Below are positions 8,352 through 17,631 of a DNA stretch of 64,000 nt, piece by piece (position 1 is the stretch's first letter; each line of letters begins with the position of its first letter). Source of the DNA: Rothia mucilaginosa (GTDB taxonomy: Bacteria; Actinomycetota; Actinomycetes; Actinomycetales; Micrococcaceae); the NCBI RefSeq assembly GCF_901875305.1, contig NZ_CABFLY010000001.1:454739-518738 (forward strand), read 5' to 3'. The notes under the pieces are model-generated. The model made no database searches. It saw nothing but the letters and a program-made list of their open reading frames with translations, and had not been told where the DNA came from. The position numbers and the translations under genes were made by a program.

Positions 8352-8810
8352 GTGACCGCAATCCTGGCGCTGATTGATAACTCCGAGAAGATGCGTAAGT
8401 ACCTTTTCTGGTACCTCATGATCATTCCCGCTCTCCTCTTTGTGTGGATTGCCGTGGGTGCGGCAAACTCCCAGATGAGCTTTCAAGATGCGATGAAGAT
8501 TCCCTTCTTCACGGTTGCCTTCATGAATGGGTGCCTGAGCCTGCTGCTGGGCGGTACCCTTAAGTTTGCGGGAATCGAGAATGAGCGCACTGAGCGAGCC
8601 TATTCGCTGTACCTGGCCATTCTGCTGGCTGTTATTGGTAACCTGCCCGGTGCGCTCCTCTCTTTCTTCCTCTACCGTTCCCTGCGCCTGGGTAACCTGG
8701 AAGGCGAGCTTGCTCCCAGGTACCGTTGGGCCCTGCTGGCGGCCATGATTTTTTATGTCATGGTGGCTCTGGTACTCACCGTGGCTAATCTCTCTATGAC
8801 GCTGGGCTAG
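8352..8810 (+). CDS. Small four-helix membrane protein of unknown function
   Basis: 152 residues from the GTG at 8352 with GAAAGAG upstream. Four hydrophobic segments (about residues 15-36, 48-70, 83-107, 125-148). I recognise no family motif; the short polar loops and lack of conserved charged residues in the helices give no clue to substrate. It stands 103 bases after the RpiR gene and could be cotranscribed with it. Function unknown. Confidence 0.65.
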   Translation: MTAILALIDNSEKMRKYLFWYLMIIPALLFVWIAVGAANSQMSFQDAMKIPFFTVAFMNGCLSLLLGGTLKFAGIENERTERAYSLYLAILLAVIGNLPGALLSFFLYRSLRLGNLEGELAPRYRWALLAAMIFYVMVALVLTVANLSMTLG

Positions 8811-8918
8811 GCCGTCGTCGTAGGTTGAAGAATTTTTGAGCGCGAGGACCGCTCACGAAGCACCCCTGGATTGCGCGCACAGCCGTGCGTCACACTGACA
8901 TACAAGGATAGTCGAGAC

Positions 8919-11900
8919 GTGAATCACACTCCTGATTCTGTTCACATGCAGAACACCGACGGAACCCCGAGCGATACCGCCGAGGCGCCCGTCGCATCGG
9001 CGAACCCCGAAGAACAGGCGCAACCCGCCGAAGCGACCGAACCCGAGCCGAACATCACCGAGCTGCCCCCGCACCTGAACCCCGCCCACGAGGACTTTGA
9101 CCCCTCGACGGGGCTTGAACGCTGGGCCGAACAGATGGACGTCTACACCGGCCCCGACGCGATGCTCGACTTCAACCAGGTCGACTACGTGCACATCGAC
9201 CTGTCGGATGCGAATCCCTCCGGCCTGGCGCAGCTACTCGCCGGACGTAAAACCCGCCTCTCCACGATTCTGCGCGACAAGTCGCAGCTGGAGGCCGGCA
9301 TGCGCTCCGCACGCACCCTGCGCACCAAGATTTACGAGCTTGCCACCGACCACGGACTGGACTCCGGTTACTTCGTGGCGGGTACCGCCTCCTGGCTTTC
9401 GCACGACACCCGCGAGGCCGCCGCAGCCTACGAGAAGCGCTTTATCGCGCCGATTCTCATGGCGCCGCTGAGCATCACCCCGCACCCGAAGGACGACGAT
9501 TTCGAGCTGCGCCTAGCCGGTTCTGCGCGTCTGAACCCCGCTATGGTCCGCCAGATCAAGCAGGAATACGGCATCGACCTGGGCACCATGGATGTGGCCC
9601 AGCTGGCGAACTCCATGTCTCGATTGGATCCCGAGCCGGTCATCGAGCGTATGCGCGCCTCCGCCGGCCGTATTCCGGGCATGACCATTGAGTCGAAGTA
9701 TTTCATCTCCACCTTTGCCGACCTGAAGGAAAGCCTCGGTGAGCTACCCCATACCGCCATCACCCCGCTGGTTCGTGACCTGGCGGCGCTGAAGGTGCCC
9801 GGTGTGAAGCCGCGCGAGCTGAACGCCCACAACCTGCAGCAGCCTCTGGATCAGCGCGACCCGGCAGAGGAAATGCTCCTGCTCGATGCGGACGCAAACG
9901 CTCAGGACATTATCGATACCGCGGTGAGCGGCTTCTCTTTCACGGTGACTGCGGCCCCCGGCACCGAGCCGCTGCGTACCGCCGTGAATATTGCCTCCGC
10001 CCTGATTGGGCGCGGTAAGTCCGTACTCGTCGTGGGCGAGAAGCGCTCCACCCTTGCCGAGTTCTCAGCCCTGCTCAACCGCACCGGTATCGATAGCTTG
10101 CGCTACGACCTGCTGGCCGAACACGACTCTGAGGGTCAGCGCGCCGAATTTATCCGCGCCATCGTCCGTAACGAAAGCGCCGAGGAACCAAACTCCGAGG
10201 ACCTCAACGACGAACTGCGCACCACCCGCCAGACTCTTATCGACCACACCCACGCCCTGCTCACGAAGGACCCGCAGTGGCAGGTTTCGGTGTACGCCGC
10301 CCTGCAGCGTCTGGCCGAGCTGACCGCATCCGAGGACGGACCGGCTACCCGCGTGCGCTTTGACCGCCCCATGCTGGACTCTCTCCTGGAGCGTGACCAG
10401 GTGCGTGCCGAGCTGGTGCGCCTGGGTGAGATTGACGGGTTTGCGGCGACCTCGCGCACTTCGCCGTGGTATCGCGCTCGCCTGGTCAATGACGACGAGG
10501 CCGCCGATGCCTACGCCCTGGTCATTACCCTGAAGTCCTCCCTGCTGAACCTGCGCGAGGCCATGAACCGCATGAGCGCCATGTTGGGTCTGCGCCCGGG
10601 CCGTACGATTGCAGAGTGGGAGTCGCAGCTGGCGATTCTGATGCGCATCCGTGAGACGCTTAAGCGTTTCCGCGCCGATGTGTACGACCGTCCCGTGACC
10701 GATTTGATTGCCGCAACCGCTTCGGGCGCGTGGCGTCGTGAGAACGGCATCGAGATGAGCAGTATGCAGCGTTCCCGCCTGCGCCGCGCCGCGAAGGAAT
10801 ACATCCTGCCCGGTGTGAACATCGGGGATCTGCACGAACAGCTCAAGATTGTGCAGACCGAACGGGCCGAGTGGATTCGCCACATCGAGGCGCCCCGTAC
10901 CCCGCAGATTCCGCAGAACCTGGAGCAGCTGGCTGACGCCCTGAACTCCCTGGTGTCCGAGTTGGCGGGCCTAGGCATCGTGCTTGCCGATACGGTCGAA
11001 GGTACCGACTTTGTGCGTACCGACCTGGACGCCCTAGACGCCCGCCTGGATGCCCTCATGGCTGACCGCGTCTTGCTCATGACGCTGCCTGAGCGTGATG
11101 CTCTCCAGCAGAAGCTGCACGAGCGCGGCCTGTCCGAGTTACTGGATGACCTGTACGCTCGTCAGGTACCCACCGAGACGGTAGCCGCTGAGCTGGAGCT
11201 TGCCTGGTGGCAGTCTGCTTTGGAGTTCCTGCTGGAACGCCACGAGGGTAAGCTGCTGGACGGCGACCGTCTGCGAGACACCGAGTCCCGCTTCCGCCGC
11301 GCCGACTACGCCCACATGACCAGCGCCCCTGCGCGTCTGCTGGCGAAGATGGCCCGCGTGTGGACTGACCGCATCGAATCCGAGCACGATCAGGCGGCGT
11401 ACCTGAAGAGCCAGCTGCGCGGCTACGAGTTCGTGCTCGAGGAGTTGCTGACGCACGCTCCCGTCATGGCACGCACTTTGCTGCCCTTGTGGACTGCCAG
11501 CCCCTTCGCCCTGGCCCGTAAGGTACCGGCCTCGATGCGCTTTGACGCGGCCATCCTACTGGATTCTGAATCCACCCCGTTGGCAGCCAACCTGCCGGCC
11601 ATTACCCGCGCTGACCAGGTGATTGCCCTGGGAGACCCGCACTCGGGGTACCCCTCGCCGTTTATCGTGTCCGCCCCAACTTTTGGTGCGCCGGACCCCG
11701 CCGATGAGCAGCTGGACAGTACCTTCGACGTGCTTGCTACGGTACTGCCGAACCGCACCTTGGCCATGTTGCACCGCAGCGTGGACCCGGTGATTCTTGA
11801 TTACCTGAACCGTGAATTCTATGGTTCGCAGCTGCACGCTGCCCCGGTGAGCCGCGCCTCCGCGCAGCCGGCTGCAACCCTGACCGTGGAATACATCGAC

Positions 11901-12881
11901 ACCCGCGGCAAGGTGAGTGATAACGCGAACCTCGATTCGCCCGGTGTGGAGGTCGAGCGCGTCACGAACCTGGTTCTGGAGCATGCCTACCGCACCCCGG
12001 ACCGTTCCCTTGCGGTCGTGACGGCCAGCCCCAAGCACGCTCAGCGCGTGGCCGAATCGGTACGTCACGCCCTGAGCCTGTACCCGCAACTCGCCCCGTT
12101 CTTTGCCGCCGGCGAGGAGTCTTTCCGTGTGGTCGATCTGACTCGTGCCGAGACCCTTGAACGCGATACCGTGATCTTCTCGCTAGGCGTGGGACGCGCC
12201 CGCCTGGGTCAGGCCTCCTATGACCTGGGTCAGCTCTCTGCCGAGCACGGCCGTCAGGGCTTCGTTGTGGCGCTGACTCGCGCTCGCCGCGCCCTGCGCA
12301 TCGTCTCGTGCATCGACCCGACCGAGCTGGACCCGCAGAAGCTACACCACGGCGCGGTCGACTTCTACCATCTGCTGCGCGAGCACGCGGAACGACAGGC
12401 TCGAGAAGAGGCCGAGGCGAAGGCCCAGCGCGTGCCCGAAACTCTGCCGCGCAACGCCTTCCTGGCTACTGACGAGCAGGAAACCCCCGATTTGGGCGAT
12501 TGGTTGCTCAACGACTTGGTGATGCGTCTGCAGGCCCGCGGCATACGCGTGACGCAGGGCGAGGGTGACATCGCGTTGATTGCGCACGCCCCTGAAAAGC
12601 TTGTGGCTGAGCCGGTGCCTGCCCTGGGTGTGGCTCCCATGGTTTCCTCCAGCCCGAGTGCCCCCGCCGCGATGCCTCTGGTGGCTTGTTCCGACGGTGA
12701 GCAGAACTATGCGCGGGCCTCGGTGCGTGAGCGTACGCGTTTGTTGCCTGAGCGCCTGAGCCGCACCGGCTGGAACTACATCACGCTAGGCACTTTGGAG
12801 GTCTTCTCCGATCCGGACGGCGTGGTGGCGCGCATCCTGCACTACCTGGACATGGATGAGGATGCTGAGGTCCGTGGCTAG
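8919..12881 (+). CDS. Large DUF4011/superfamily-1 helicase-like protein with degenerate P-loop
   Basis: 1320 residues from the GTG at 8919, chosen for the AAGGAT ribosome site at 8904-8909; the frame is open 48 bases further up. An acidic disordered N-terminus (about 1-60) is followed by a DUF4011-like region (APILMAPLSI and FELRLAGSARLN stretches), then a SF1 helicase-like core and a C-terminal segment resembling the MTES_1575/Vsr-type nuclease fold. Motif VI is recognisable (VALTRARRAL, from residue 1117). The Walker A position reads AAPGTEPLRT at 345-354, where active relatives have G-P-P-G-T-G-K-S, so the Lys and Ser/Thr are missing. ATP hydrolysis is therefore doubtful. Role in DNA metabolism or defence is inference only. 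Confidence 0.75.
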   Translation: MNHTPDSVHMQNTDGTPSDTAEAPVASANPEEQAQPAEATEPEPNITELPPHLNPAHEDFDPSTGLERWAEQMDVYTGPDAMLDFNQVDYVHIDLSDANPSGLAQLLAGRKTRLSTILRDKSQLEAGMRSARTLRTKIYELATDHGLDSGYFVAGTASWLSHDTREAAAAYEKRFIAPILMAPLSITPHPKDDDFELRLAGSARLNPAMVRQIKQEYGIDLGTMDVAQLANSMSRLDPEPVIERMRASAGRIPGMTIESKYFISTFADLKESLGELPHTAITPLVRDLAALKVPGVKPRELNAHNLQQPLDQRDPAEEMLLLDADANAQDIIDTAVSGFSFTVTAAPGTEPLRTAVNIASALIGRGKSVLVVGEKRSTLAEFSALLNRTGIDSLRYDLLAEHDSEGQRAEFIRAIVRNESAEEPNSEDLNDELRTTRQTLIDHTHALLTKDPQWQVSVYAALQRLAELTASEDGPATRVRFDRPMLDSLLERDQVRAELVRLGEIDGFAATSRTSPWYRARLVNDDEAADAYALVITLKSSLLNLREAMNRMSAMLGLRPGRTIAEWESQLAILMRIRETLKRFRADVYDRPVTDLIAATASGAWRRENGIEMSSMQRSRLRRAAKEYILPGVNIGDLHEQLKIVQTERAEWIRHIEAPRTPQIPQNLEQLADALNSLVSELAGLGIVLADTVEGTDFVRTDLDALDARLDALMADRVLLMTLPERDALQQKLHERGLSELLDDLYARQVPTETVAAELELAWWQSALEFLLERHEGKLLDGDRLRDTESRFRRADYAHMTSAPARLLAKMARVWTDRIESEHDQAAYLKSQLRGYEFVLEELLTHAPVMARTLLPLWTASPFALARKVPASMRFDAAILLDSESTPLAANLPAITRADQVIALGDPHSGYPSPFIVSAPTFGAPDPADEQLDSTFDVLATVLPNRTLAMLHRSVDPVILDYLNREFYGSQLHAAPVSRASAQPAATLTVEYIDTRGKVSDNANLDSPGVEVERVTNLVLEHAYRTPDRSLAVVTASPKHAQRVAESVRHALSLYPQLAPFFAAGEESFRVVDLTRAETLERDTVIFSLGVGRARLGQASYDLGQLSAEHGRQGFVVALTRARRALRIVSCIDPTELDPQKLHHGAVDFYHLLREHAERQAREEAEAKAQRVPETLPRNAFLATDEQETPDLGDWLLNDLVMRLQARGIRVTQGEGDIALIAHAPEKLVAEPVPALGVAPMVSSSPSAPAAMPLVACSDGEQNYARASVRERTRLLPERLSRTGWNYITLGTLEVFSDPDGVVARILHYLDMDEDAEVRG

Positions 12882-13170
12882 CTATTCGCCGGTACCTAAA
12901 CCCCGACGCGGTAACCGCCGCGTGAGCGGGGGCGGAACTGTGGGAGGAGCCGAACCCCGTATTGCGGGTCTGGACCCGTTGTCGGAGGCGTCCACCGCCG
13001 CGGCCCCTGGCGACCGGTCGGCCGCGCCAAAAACTGCCGGCTCCGGTGGCGGATTGCAGAAGAAGCGTGCCGCGCGTCGTGCCGCGCAGCCCCTTACTCC
13101 CGAGGAGAAAGAGCGGCTGGAGTGGATGCGCCAGCAGCGTCCCCCGCATTGGGGTAATAACATTGTCTAG
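12856..13170 (+). CDS. Small basic, disordered hypothetical protein
   Basis: Up to 104 residues, overlapping the last 26 bases of the helicase-like gene, which suggests translational coupling. Start options are ATG 12856, ATG 12862 and GTG 12874; none has an ideal ribosome site. The protein is rich in Arg, Ala, Gly and Pro with a more ordered C-terminus (LTPEEKERLEWMRQQRPPHWG). The PPHWG ending looks like a short actinobacterial conserved family, but I cannot name a function. Confidence 0.5.
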   Translation: MRMLRSVASYSPVPKPRRGNRRVSGGGTVGGAEPRIAGLDPLSEASTAAAPGDRSAAPKTAGSGGGLQKKRAARRAAQPLTPEEKERLEWMRQQRPPHWGNNIV

Positions 13171-13208
13171 GCTTCGTCGGCCCCCAGGTCGTGAATTGTA
13201 GCTTGATA

Positions 13209-13256
13209 CACGCTAGGGCGGCGGGTACTCATTTGAGTGCCCGCCGCCCTAGCGTG
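13209..13256. terminator. Bidirectional terminator, 22-bp stem
   Basis: CACGCTAGGGCGGCGGG pairs with CCCGCCGCCCTAGCGTG, extended by ACTC/GAGT across a T-G wobble, loop ATT. It lies between convergent genes ending at 13170 and 13284. Confidence 0.8.
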
Positions 13257-13283
13257 TTGCTGATTTATCGCGTTCTGCGATAG

Positions 13284-13469
13284 CTATTTTGAGTTCTTAT
13301 CGGTGCTGTAGAAGCCGGAGCCCTTGAAGGTAATGCCCACGGTGTTGTAGCGCTTGCGCAGGGTTTCCTGACCACATTTGGGGCAGACTCGCAGGGCGTC
13401 GTCGCTAAAGGACTGGCGCTGTTCAAATACGTGATTGCAATTCTTACACTGGTAAACGTAAACCGGCAT
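13284..13469 (-). CDS. FmdB-family zinc-ribbon protein
   Basis: 61 residues starting MPVYVYQCKNC, the hallmark of FmdB-type regulatory zinc ribbons. Four zinc ligands are visible: Cys8 and Cys11 (CKNC) and Cys29 and Cys32 (CPKC). The remainder (RKRYNTVGITFKGSGFYSTD) also fits the family. Function is poorly defined; FmdB was linked to formamidase/amidase regulation. It lies next to the 5-formyl-THF cyclo-ligase gene, 131 bases away on the same strand, an arrangement common in Actinobacteria. Confidence 0.9.
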   Translation of the reverse strand: MPVYVYQCKNCNHVFEQRQSFSDDALRVCPKCGQETLRKRYNTVGITFKGSGFYSTDKNSK

Positions 13470-13600
13470 AACTTCCTTCGCCCATTGATATTTCGTTGAT
13501 TACGGTTAATCGCGTGGTTTGAGTGTACCGCTTTTATATCGTGAGGGGGTATTTTGTTGTCTTCTCAGGAGAAAATACTCTTCTATGGGCGATGCTTCCA

Positions 13601-14284
13601 TTATGAGGGGTTCTGTGGGGTGTGTTCTGCCGGCTGGTAGGTGCCTTCTTCGGTCAGGATGACGGGCAGGACGCTGTCCCAGCGGTCGTAGGGAATGGTT
13701 TCGTAGATTTCCTCGGCGAAGACGATGCCGAGGGTTCTCTCGCGTAGTTGTTCTTCGCTCAGTAGAGGGATAATCCGGTCGTAGTAGCCGCCTCCTTGGC
13801 CGAGACGACGCCCGGTCGCATCGTAGGCGAGGGCGGGGATGAGGTGCATATCGGCTTCGATGAATGCCTGCACGTCGTGTTCCTCGCCCTCAGGTTCGGG
13901 GATTCCCATGGGGCTGCGGGGGTGTTCAATGGTGGGATCCCACTCAACCCAAGCGAGGGTGCGGCGGGGACGGACGACCGGCACGATGATGCGGTGTCCG
14001 GCCTCGTGCAGGCGGGTGAGAGCTTCGGTGATGGGTGGTTCCGAGGGGGTGGGGAGGTATGCGGCGACTGTGCCGGGGGAGTGCAGACGGTTTTGTGTTT
14101 CGCGCAGTATGTTTTCGGTGAAAAGGTTCTGCATTTGCTGTTGGCCAGCGGGGCCGCGCTCGCTACGGGCGATGAGGCGACGCGGGCGGATCTGTGAACG
14201 GAGGATGTTCTTATCGAGGGAGATGTCCTCAGCGCTGGCTCCTGAGTCGGAGGTGCTGGTGGCTATGGCGGTGTTGAAATGCAT
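13601..14284 (-). CDS. 5-formyltetrahydrofolate cyclo-ligase
   Basis: 227 residues. The enzyme converts 5-formyl-THF plus ATP to 5,10-methenyl-THF. Visible signatures: the basic LRSQIRPRRLIARS nucleotide-binding segment near the N-terminus, MGIPEPEG, and the C-terminal GRRLGQGGGYYDR motif that closes the active site. The first 25 residues (MHFNTAIATSTSDSGASAEDI) are Ser/Thr-rich and not typical, so the start may be further in. A run of ten G bases (C on the coding strand) lies about 20 bases upstream of this ATG. Confidence 0.9.
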   Translation of the reverse strand: MHFNTAIATSTSDSGASAEDISLDKNILRSQIRPRRLIARSERGPAGQQQMQNLFTENILRETQNRLHSPGTVAAYLPTPSEPPITEALTRLHEAGHRIIVPVVRPRRTLAWVEWDPTIEHPRSPMGIPEPEGEEHDVQAFIEADMHLIPALAYDATGRRLGQGGGYYDRIIPLLSEEQLRERTLGIVFAEEIYETIPYDRWDSVLPVILTEEGTYQPAEHTPQNPS

Positions 14285-14304
14285 GGGGGTCCCATCGTCG
14301 TTGC

Positions 14305-14314
14305 GGGGGGGGGG
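14305..14314. repeat. Homopolymeric tract, 10 G on the plus strand
   Basis: Ten consecutive G bases, 20 bases upstream of the ATG at 14284 of the leftward cyclo-ligase gene. Tracts of this length are slippage-prone and could change promoter or leader spacing. Confidence 0.85.
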
Positions 14315-14362
14315 CAGGAGATGCCTTGGGGTGAGTCATAATCCTGGTGGGTGAGCCTCACA

Positions 14363-14379
14363 CTTCACATGTAGTGAAG
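14363..14379. promoter_or_regulatory. Dyad CTTCAC-ATGTA-GTGAAG, candidate operator
   Basis: A perfect 6-bp inverted repeat with 5-base spacer in the divergent gap between the cyclo-ligase gene and galU. No regulator can be named. Confidence 0.3.
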
Positions 14380-14549
14380 ATTTGTGAAGGGGCGCACAGC
14401 TTTTAGTATAGGACGGTTTAAAGCATAGAACGGTGTGCTAATCTTTTGATATTTTCGGCATACGCACAAGCTTATATGTAGTTAATCACGTTAAGGATTT
14501 TTCATGTCATAGTTTCATAGATTCGGCCTAAGTACTTTACAACTTAGGG

Positions 14550-14561
14550 TATTCTTGTGGC
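14550..14561 (+). promoter_or_regulatory. -10 box giving a leaderless galU transcript
   Basis: TATTCT at 14550-14555 ends 6 bases before the galU ATG, so transcription should start at or next to the A of the ATG. Confidence 0.55.
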
Positions 14562-15470
14562 ATGGCTACTGAAATTAAGTCTGTTACTAAGGCGGTTATT
14601 CCTGCCGCCGGTCTGGGCACTCGATTCCTGCCCGCCACGAAGGCCACCCCGAAGGAAATGCTCCCCGTTGTTGATCGCCCCGCGATTCAGTATGTCGTGG
14701 AGGAAGCTGTTCGTGCCGGCCTGCACGATGTTCTGATGATTACCGGTCGCAACAAGCGCGCTCTGGAGGACCACTTCGATCGTGTTCCCGTTCTGGAACG
14801 CCAGCTCGCTGAGCAGGGTAAGGACGCTCTGTTGGCATCGGTTGTTGAGACTAACGAGCTTGGTAGCGACCTGCACTATGTGCGCCAGGGCGACCCGAAG
14901 GGTCTGGGCCACGCTGTGTTGCGTGCGAAGCGTCACGTGGGTGACGAGGCTTTTGCTGTTCTGCTCGGTGACGACCTGATTGATGAAAAGGAAGATTTGC
15001 TCTCTCGCATGGTGGAGGTCCAGGAGCGTACCGGCGGTTCCGTTGTTGCTCTGATGGAGGTTCCCCGTGAGGCAATTTCGGCTTATGGTGCTGCCGCTAT
15101 TGAGGCAGTCGAGGGCGAAGACGGCTTCGTCAAGGTCACCGGTCTGGTAGAGAAGCCTGCAGCTGATGAGGCTCCCTCGAACTACGCTGTGATTGGCCGT
15201 TATGTTCTGAGCCCGAAGGTGTTTGAGGTTCTGGAGAATACCGCTCCGGGTCGTGGCAACGAGATTCAGTTGACCGACGCTCTGCAGACCCTGGCTCAGG
15301 GCGATGGCGAAGGTGAAGGTGTCTACGGTGTGGTCTTCTCTGGCCGTCGTTTCGACACTGGCGATAAGCTCTCTTACCTGAAGGCTAACGTGATTCTTGC
15401 TTCTGAGCGTCCCGAGTTTGGCGATGACCTGCGCGCTTGGCTGAAGGATTTCGTGGCCGAGAACTGCTAA
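14562..15470 (+). CDS. galU: UTP-glucose-1-phosphate uridylyltransferase
   Basis: 302 residues, normal for GalU. It makes UDP-glucose from glucose-1-phosphate and UTP. The nucleotide-binding start AVIPAAGLGTRFLPATKATPK is complete; KEMLPVVDRPAIQY follows, and VEKPAADEAPSNYAVIGRY is the sugar-binding region. UDP-glucose feeds galE (58317 in this window), cell-wall polymers and glycogen or trehalose. Monocistronic by appearance: a leaderless-type promoter in front and a terminator at 15531-15578. Confidence 0.96.
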   Translation: MATEIKSVTKAVIPAAGLGTRFLPATKATPKEMLPVVDRPAIQYVVEEAVRAGLHDVLMITGRNKRALEDHFDRVPVLERQLAEQGKDALLASVVETNELGSDLHYVRQGDPKGLGHAVLRAKRHVGDEAFAVLLGDDLIDEKEDLLSRMVEVQERTGGSVVALMEVPREAISAYGAAAIEAVEGEDGFVKVTGLVEKPAADEAPSNYAVIGRYVLSPKVFEVLENTAPGRGNEIQLTDALQTLAQGDGEGEGVYGVVFSGRRFDTGDKLSYLKANVILASERPEFGDDLRAWLKDFVAENC

Positions 15471-15530
15471 GGCTGTTCTTCCATAACACCTGATGCACCC
15501 CGGTTGGGGGGTATCAATCACCAAATACGC

Positions 15531-15578
15531 TGAGGGAGGCGTTCCTTGTCGGCTTGCCGAGTAGGGGCGCCTTCCTCA
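15531..15578 (+). terminator. galU terminator
   Basis: TGAGGGAGGCG (15531-15541) pairs with CGCCTTCCTCA (15568-15578) with one G-T wobble; followed by AATTTATTT. Confidence 0.65.
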
Positions 15579-15769
15579 ATTTATTTGGTTGCTCTGTCTG
15601 ATGGGGAGATGGAGTGACTAATACGTGCGCAATATTGCGCATAACGTTGTGTATGCCGTCCGGGGTATATGCGCTCATCCATCCCGTTTTTACCCTGTAT
15701 GGAAAGAAACGGGAATATAAGGGTATGATTTAAATCTAGGGATTTAGGGACGATAGAGGGCGACCTGAC

Positions 15770-17410
15770 ATGACGTTGTTGAACGCCTCGGGTGTATTGG
15801 TAATTCTGACCGTGATTTTGCTGCTGTGGTTTGTGCCCAGGAGCCTGCGTCGCGCACCCGTCGGCCACACGGTTGAGCCCGAACGACCTCTGATTAGCGC
15901 CGAACGCACCCCCGAAGATATTCTCGCCTCTGCCGGCGTGCTACTGAACGAATCTGAGGCGTACCAGTCCTCTGACCACGCCGTAGCGCCGGGTACTTCC
16001 CTGCCTTCTTCTGCTCTTCCGCGTTCCTCTTCTTCCTCGCACGCCGTGGGGGATAGTGCGGCGCCCCAAACGGCGTCCATCTCGCAGATTCGGGATTCTT
16101 CTCCTGTGGCCCCGTACACGGGTGAGATTCCCATGGTAGAAGAGCCCAAGCAATCCCTGCTTTCCTCTCTTGATACGTCGACCCCTTCGGGTGTGGCCTA
16201 CTTGGTGGCTGCTGGAGCCGGTGTGGCCGCCGTGCTGTGCCTGCTTTTGGCTCTTTTTGGTCTGATGCCTTGGGCATGGTTCGTGATTTTTGCCGTACTG
16301 GGTGGTGTGGCCTGGGGGGCGGGTCGTTTTGGTCTGGCCGATGCCCTGCGTCAGCGTCTTGATCGTCGCGAATCTGAAGATGATAACGATGACGAGCAAT
16401 CTGGCATCGACGGTGATGATGAGCGGCATAACCGCGAAACCCTTGAACGTGAAACCGAAGAGTCTGCCCCGGTTGATGGCGAGCGTCCCGCGCAGGCCTC
16501 CGCGCCCAAGGCTTCCGGTGCGCAGTCTACCCGCCGTGCCGGTTCTTCTGAGGAGTCGTTCCCGAAGCCCCCGGCTCCTGTCGCCGAGTCCCGTACGCAG
16601 GAGCCCCGAGTGCAGGAATCCCGAACCGCTGAGAACGCTGATTCTACGCAGGATGCACCGGCCCACCGCCAGGTGGAGGCGCGCCCTGCCGCTGCGGTTA
16701 CGCGCCACGCACAGCATCCGGGGCGACGCCCCCAACGTTCGAGCCGATTCCAGCCCATTCGCCGCGGTAGTGTGCTCTTCGATCAGGAGAGCGGTAGTGG
16801 CTCTGCCTCTCAGGCGGCACCCCGTGCTACTGAGCCCAAGCCTTCGGGTGAACAGGTAGTGGCAGCTCAGCCCGTCCCGCCCGTGCAACCCACTCAGCAG
16901 GTAGCACTTCAGCAGGCCCCGCGTGTTGCTCCTCGGGTCGAATCCGCGGAGCAGGTGGCTGTGCATCGGGCGGCCCCCGCTCGAGAATCTGAGCCGCATG
17001 TGCCGACCGAGTTCTCCGCTCCTCGTTCTGCTGCCGCTTCGCAGGAGCGCCTGGCGGTTCAGCCGGCTCCGCAGGCAGTGCGTTCGGATCAGCCGGCGGC
17101 CCGTCCGGCTCTGCGTGATGGTTCCCCGGTGCGCCCTGCGGCTCAGCAGGCTCCCGCCCCGGTTCCGGAGGAGATTCCGTTGCCGGACGTTCTGGATGAT
17201 TCTGAGTTCGACGCCCTGGATATCGCCTCGTTGAGCAACCCCGCAACCCAGCAGGGCTCGTCGCTTGGTGCATCCGGCCGTGCGGGAAGCCGCCATCCCG
17301 GTGGTGGGTCTTCGTTTGAGGCGGTCAGCAACACCTGGAACCCTGTGCAGCTGCCGAAGCCTCTGAGTGCCCTGCACCGCGAGAATGACGAAAAGAACTC
17401 CAAGAAGTAG
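15770..17410 (+). CDS. Membrane-anchored protein with long disordered C-terminal region
   Basis: 546 residues. An N-terminal membrane helix (about 8-24, VLVILTVILLLWFVP) is followed by a polar stretch, then two hydrophobic segments near 140-185. From about 195 to the end it is rich in Pro, Ala, Gln, Arg and Ser with acidic blocks (EDDNDDEQ), so probably disordered. A similar single-helix protein ending VPR downstream of galU is common in Micrococcales, where moeA and rimJ usually stand between; both are absent here (inference from memory of that order). Function unknown; an envelope or division-linked scaffold is possible. Confidence 0.7.
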   Translation: MTLLNASGVLVILTVILLLWFVPRSLRRAPVGHTVEPERPLISAERTPEDILASAGVLLNESEAYQSSDHAVAPGTSLPSSALPRSSSSSHAVGDSAAPQTASISQIRDSSPVAPYTGEIPMVEEPKQSLLSSLDTSTPSGVAYLVAAGAGVAAVLCLLLALFGLMPWAWFVIFAVLGGVAWGAGRFGLADALRQRLDRRESEDDNDDEQSGIDGDDERHNRETLERETEESAPVDGERPAQASAPKASGAQSTRRAGSSEESFPKPPAPVAESRTQEPRVQESRTAENADSTQDAPAHRQVEARPAAAVTRHAQHPGRRPQRSSRFQPIRRGSVLFDQESGSGSASQAAPRATEPKPSGEQVVAAQPVPPVQPTQQVALQQAPRVAPRVESAEQVAVHRAAPARESEPHVPTEFSAPRSAAASQERLAVQPAPQAVRSDQPAARPALRDGSPVRPAAQQAPAPVPEEIPLPDVLDDSEFDALDIASLSNPATQQGSSLGASGRAGSRHPGGGSSFEAVSNTWNPVQLPKPLSALHRENDEKNSKK

Positions 17411-17481
17411 TGAGATAGACTCCGGTGGCGTGCGATGTGGATGTGGGCATTGCCGAGAAGCCTCTGAGAATCTCCGAAAAT

Positions 17482-17516
17482 GAATGTCCCGAAGGATAGA
17501 GTCCTTCGGGACATTC
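17482..17516 (+). terminator. Hairpin terminator after the membrane protein gene
   Basis: A perfect 15-bp stem, GAATGTCCCGAAGGA with TCCTTCGGGACATTC, loop TAGAG, 72 bases after the stop codon. Confidence 0.75.
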
Positions 17517-17568
17517 GTTGTATTCGGGGGTGTGTCGCCGTGACTATTCGGGGGATGTGGGCAAAAAG

Positions 17569-17598
17569 AAAGGGAGCCCCGTCCGTGGGGCTCCCTTT
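17569..17598. terminator. Second hairpin, AAAGGGAGCCCC stem
   Basis: A perfect 12-bp stem (17569-17580 with 17587-17598) around GTCCGT, preceded by AAAAAG, which gives a T-run on the minus strand. It looks like a leftward terminator although no leftward gene is annotated to its right. Confidence 0.55.
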
Positions 17599-17631
17599 CC
17601 AGCATCACACACAGGAAGAAAGTCTTCTAGA

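Noticed and set aside
15941..17608. A 555-codon Arg/Leu-rich open frame antisense to the membrane protein gene
   Set aside because: Low-complexity Arg/Gly composition typical of an antisense shadow; runs through a terminator hairpin.
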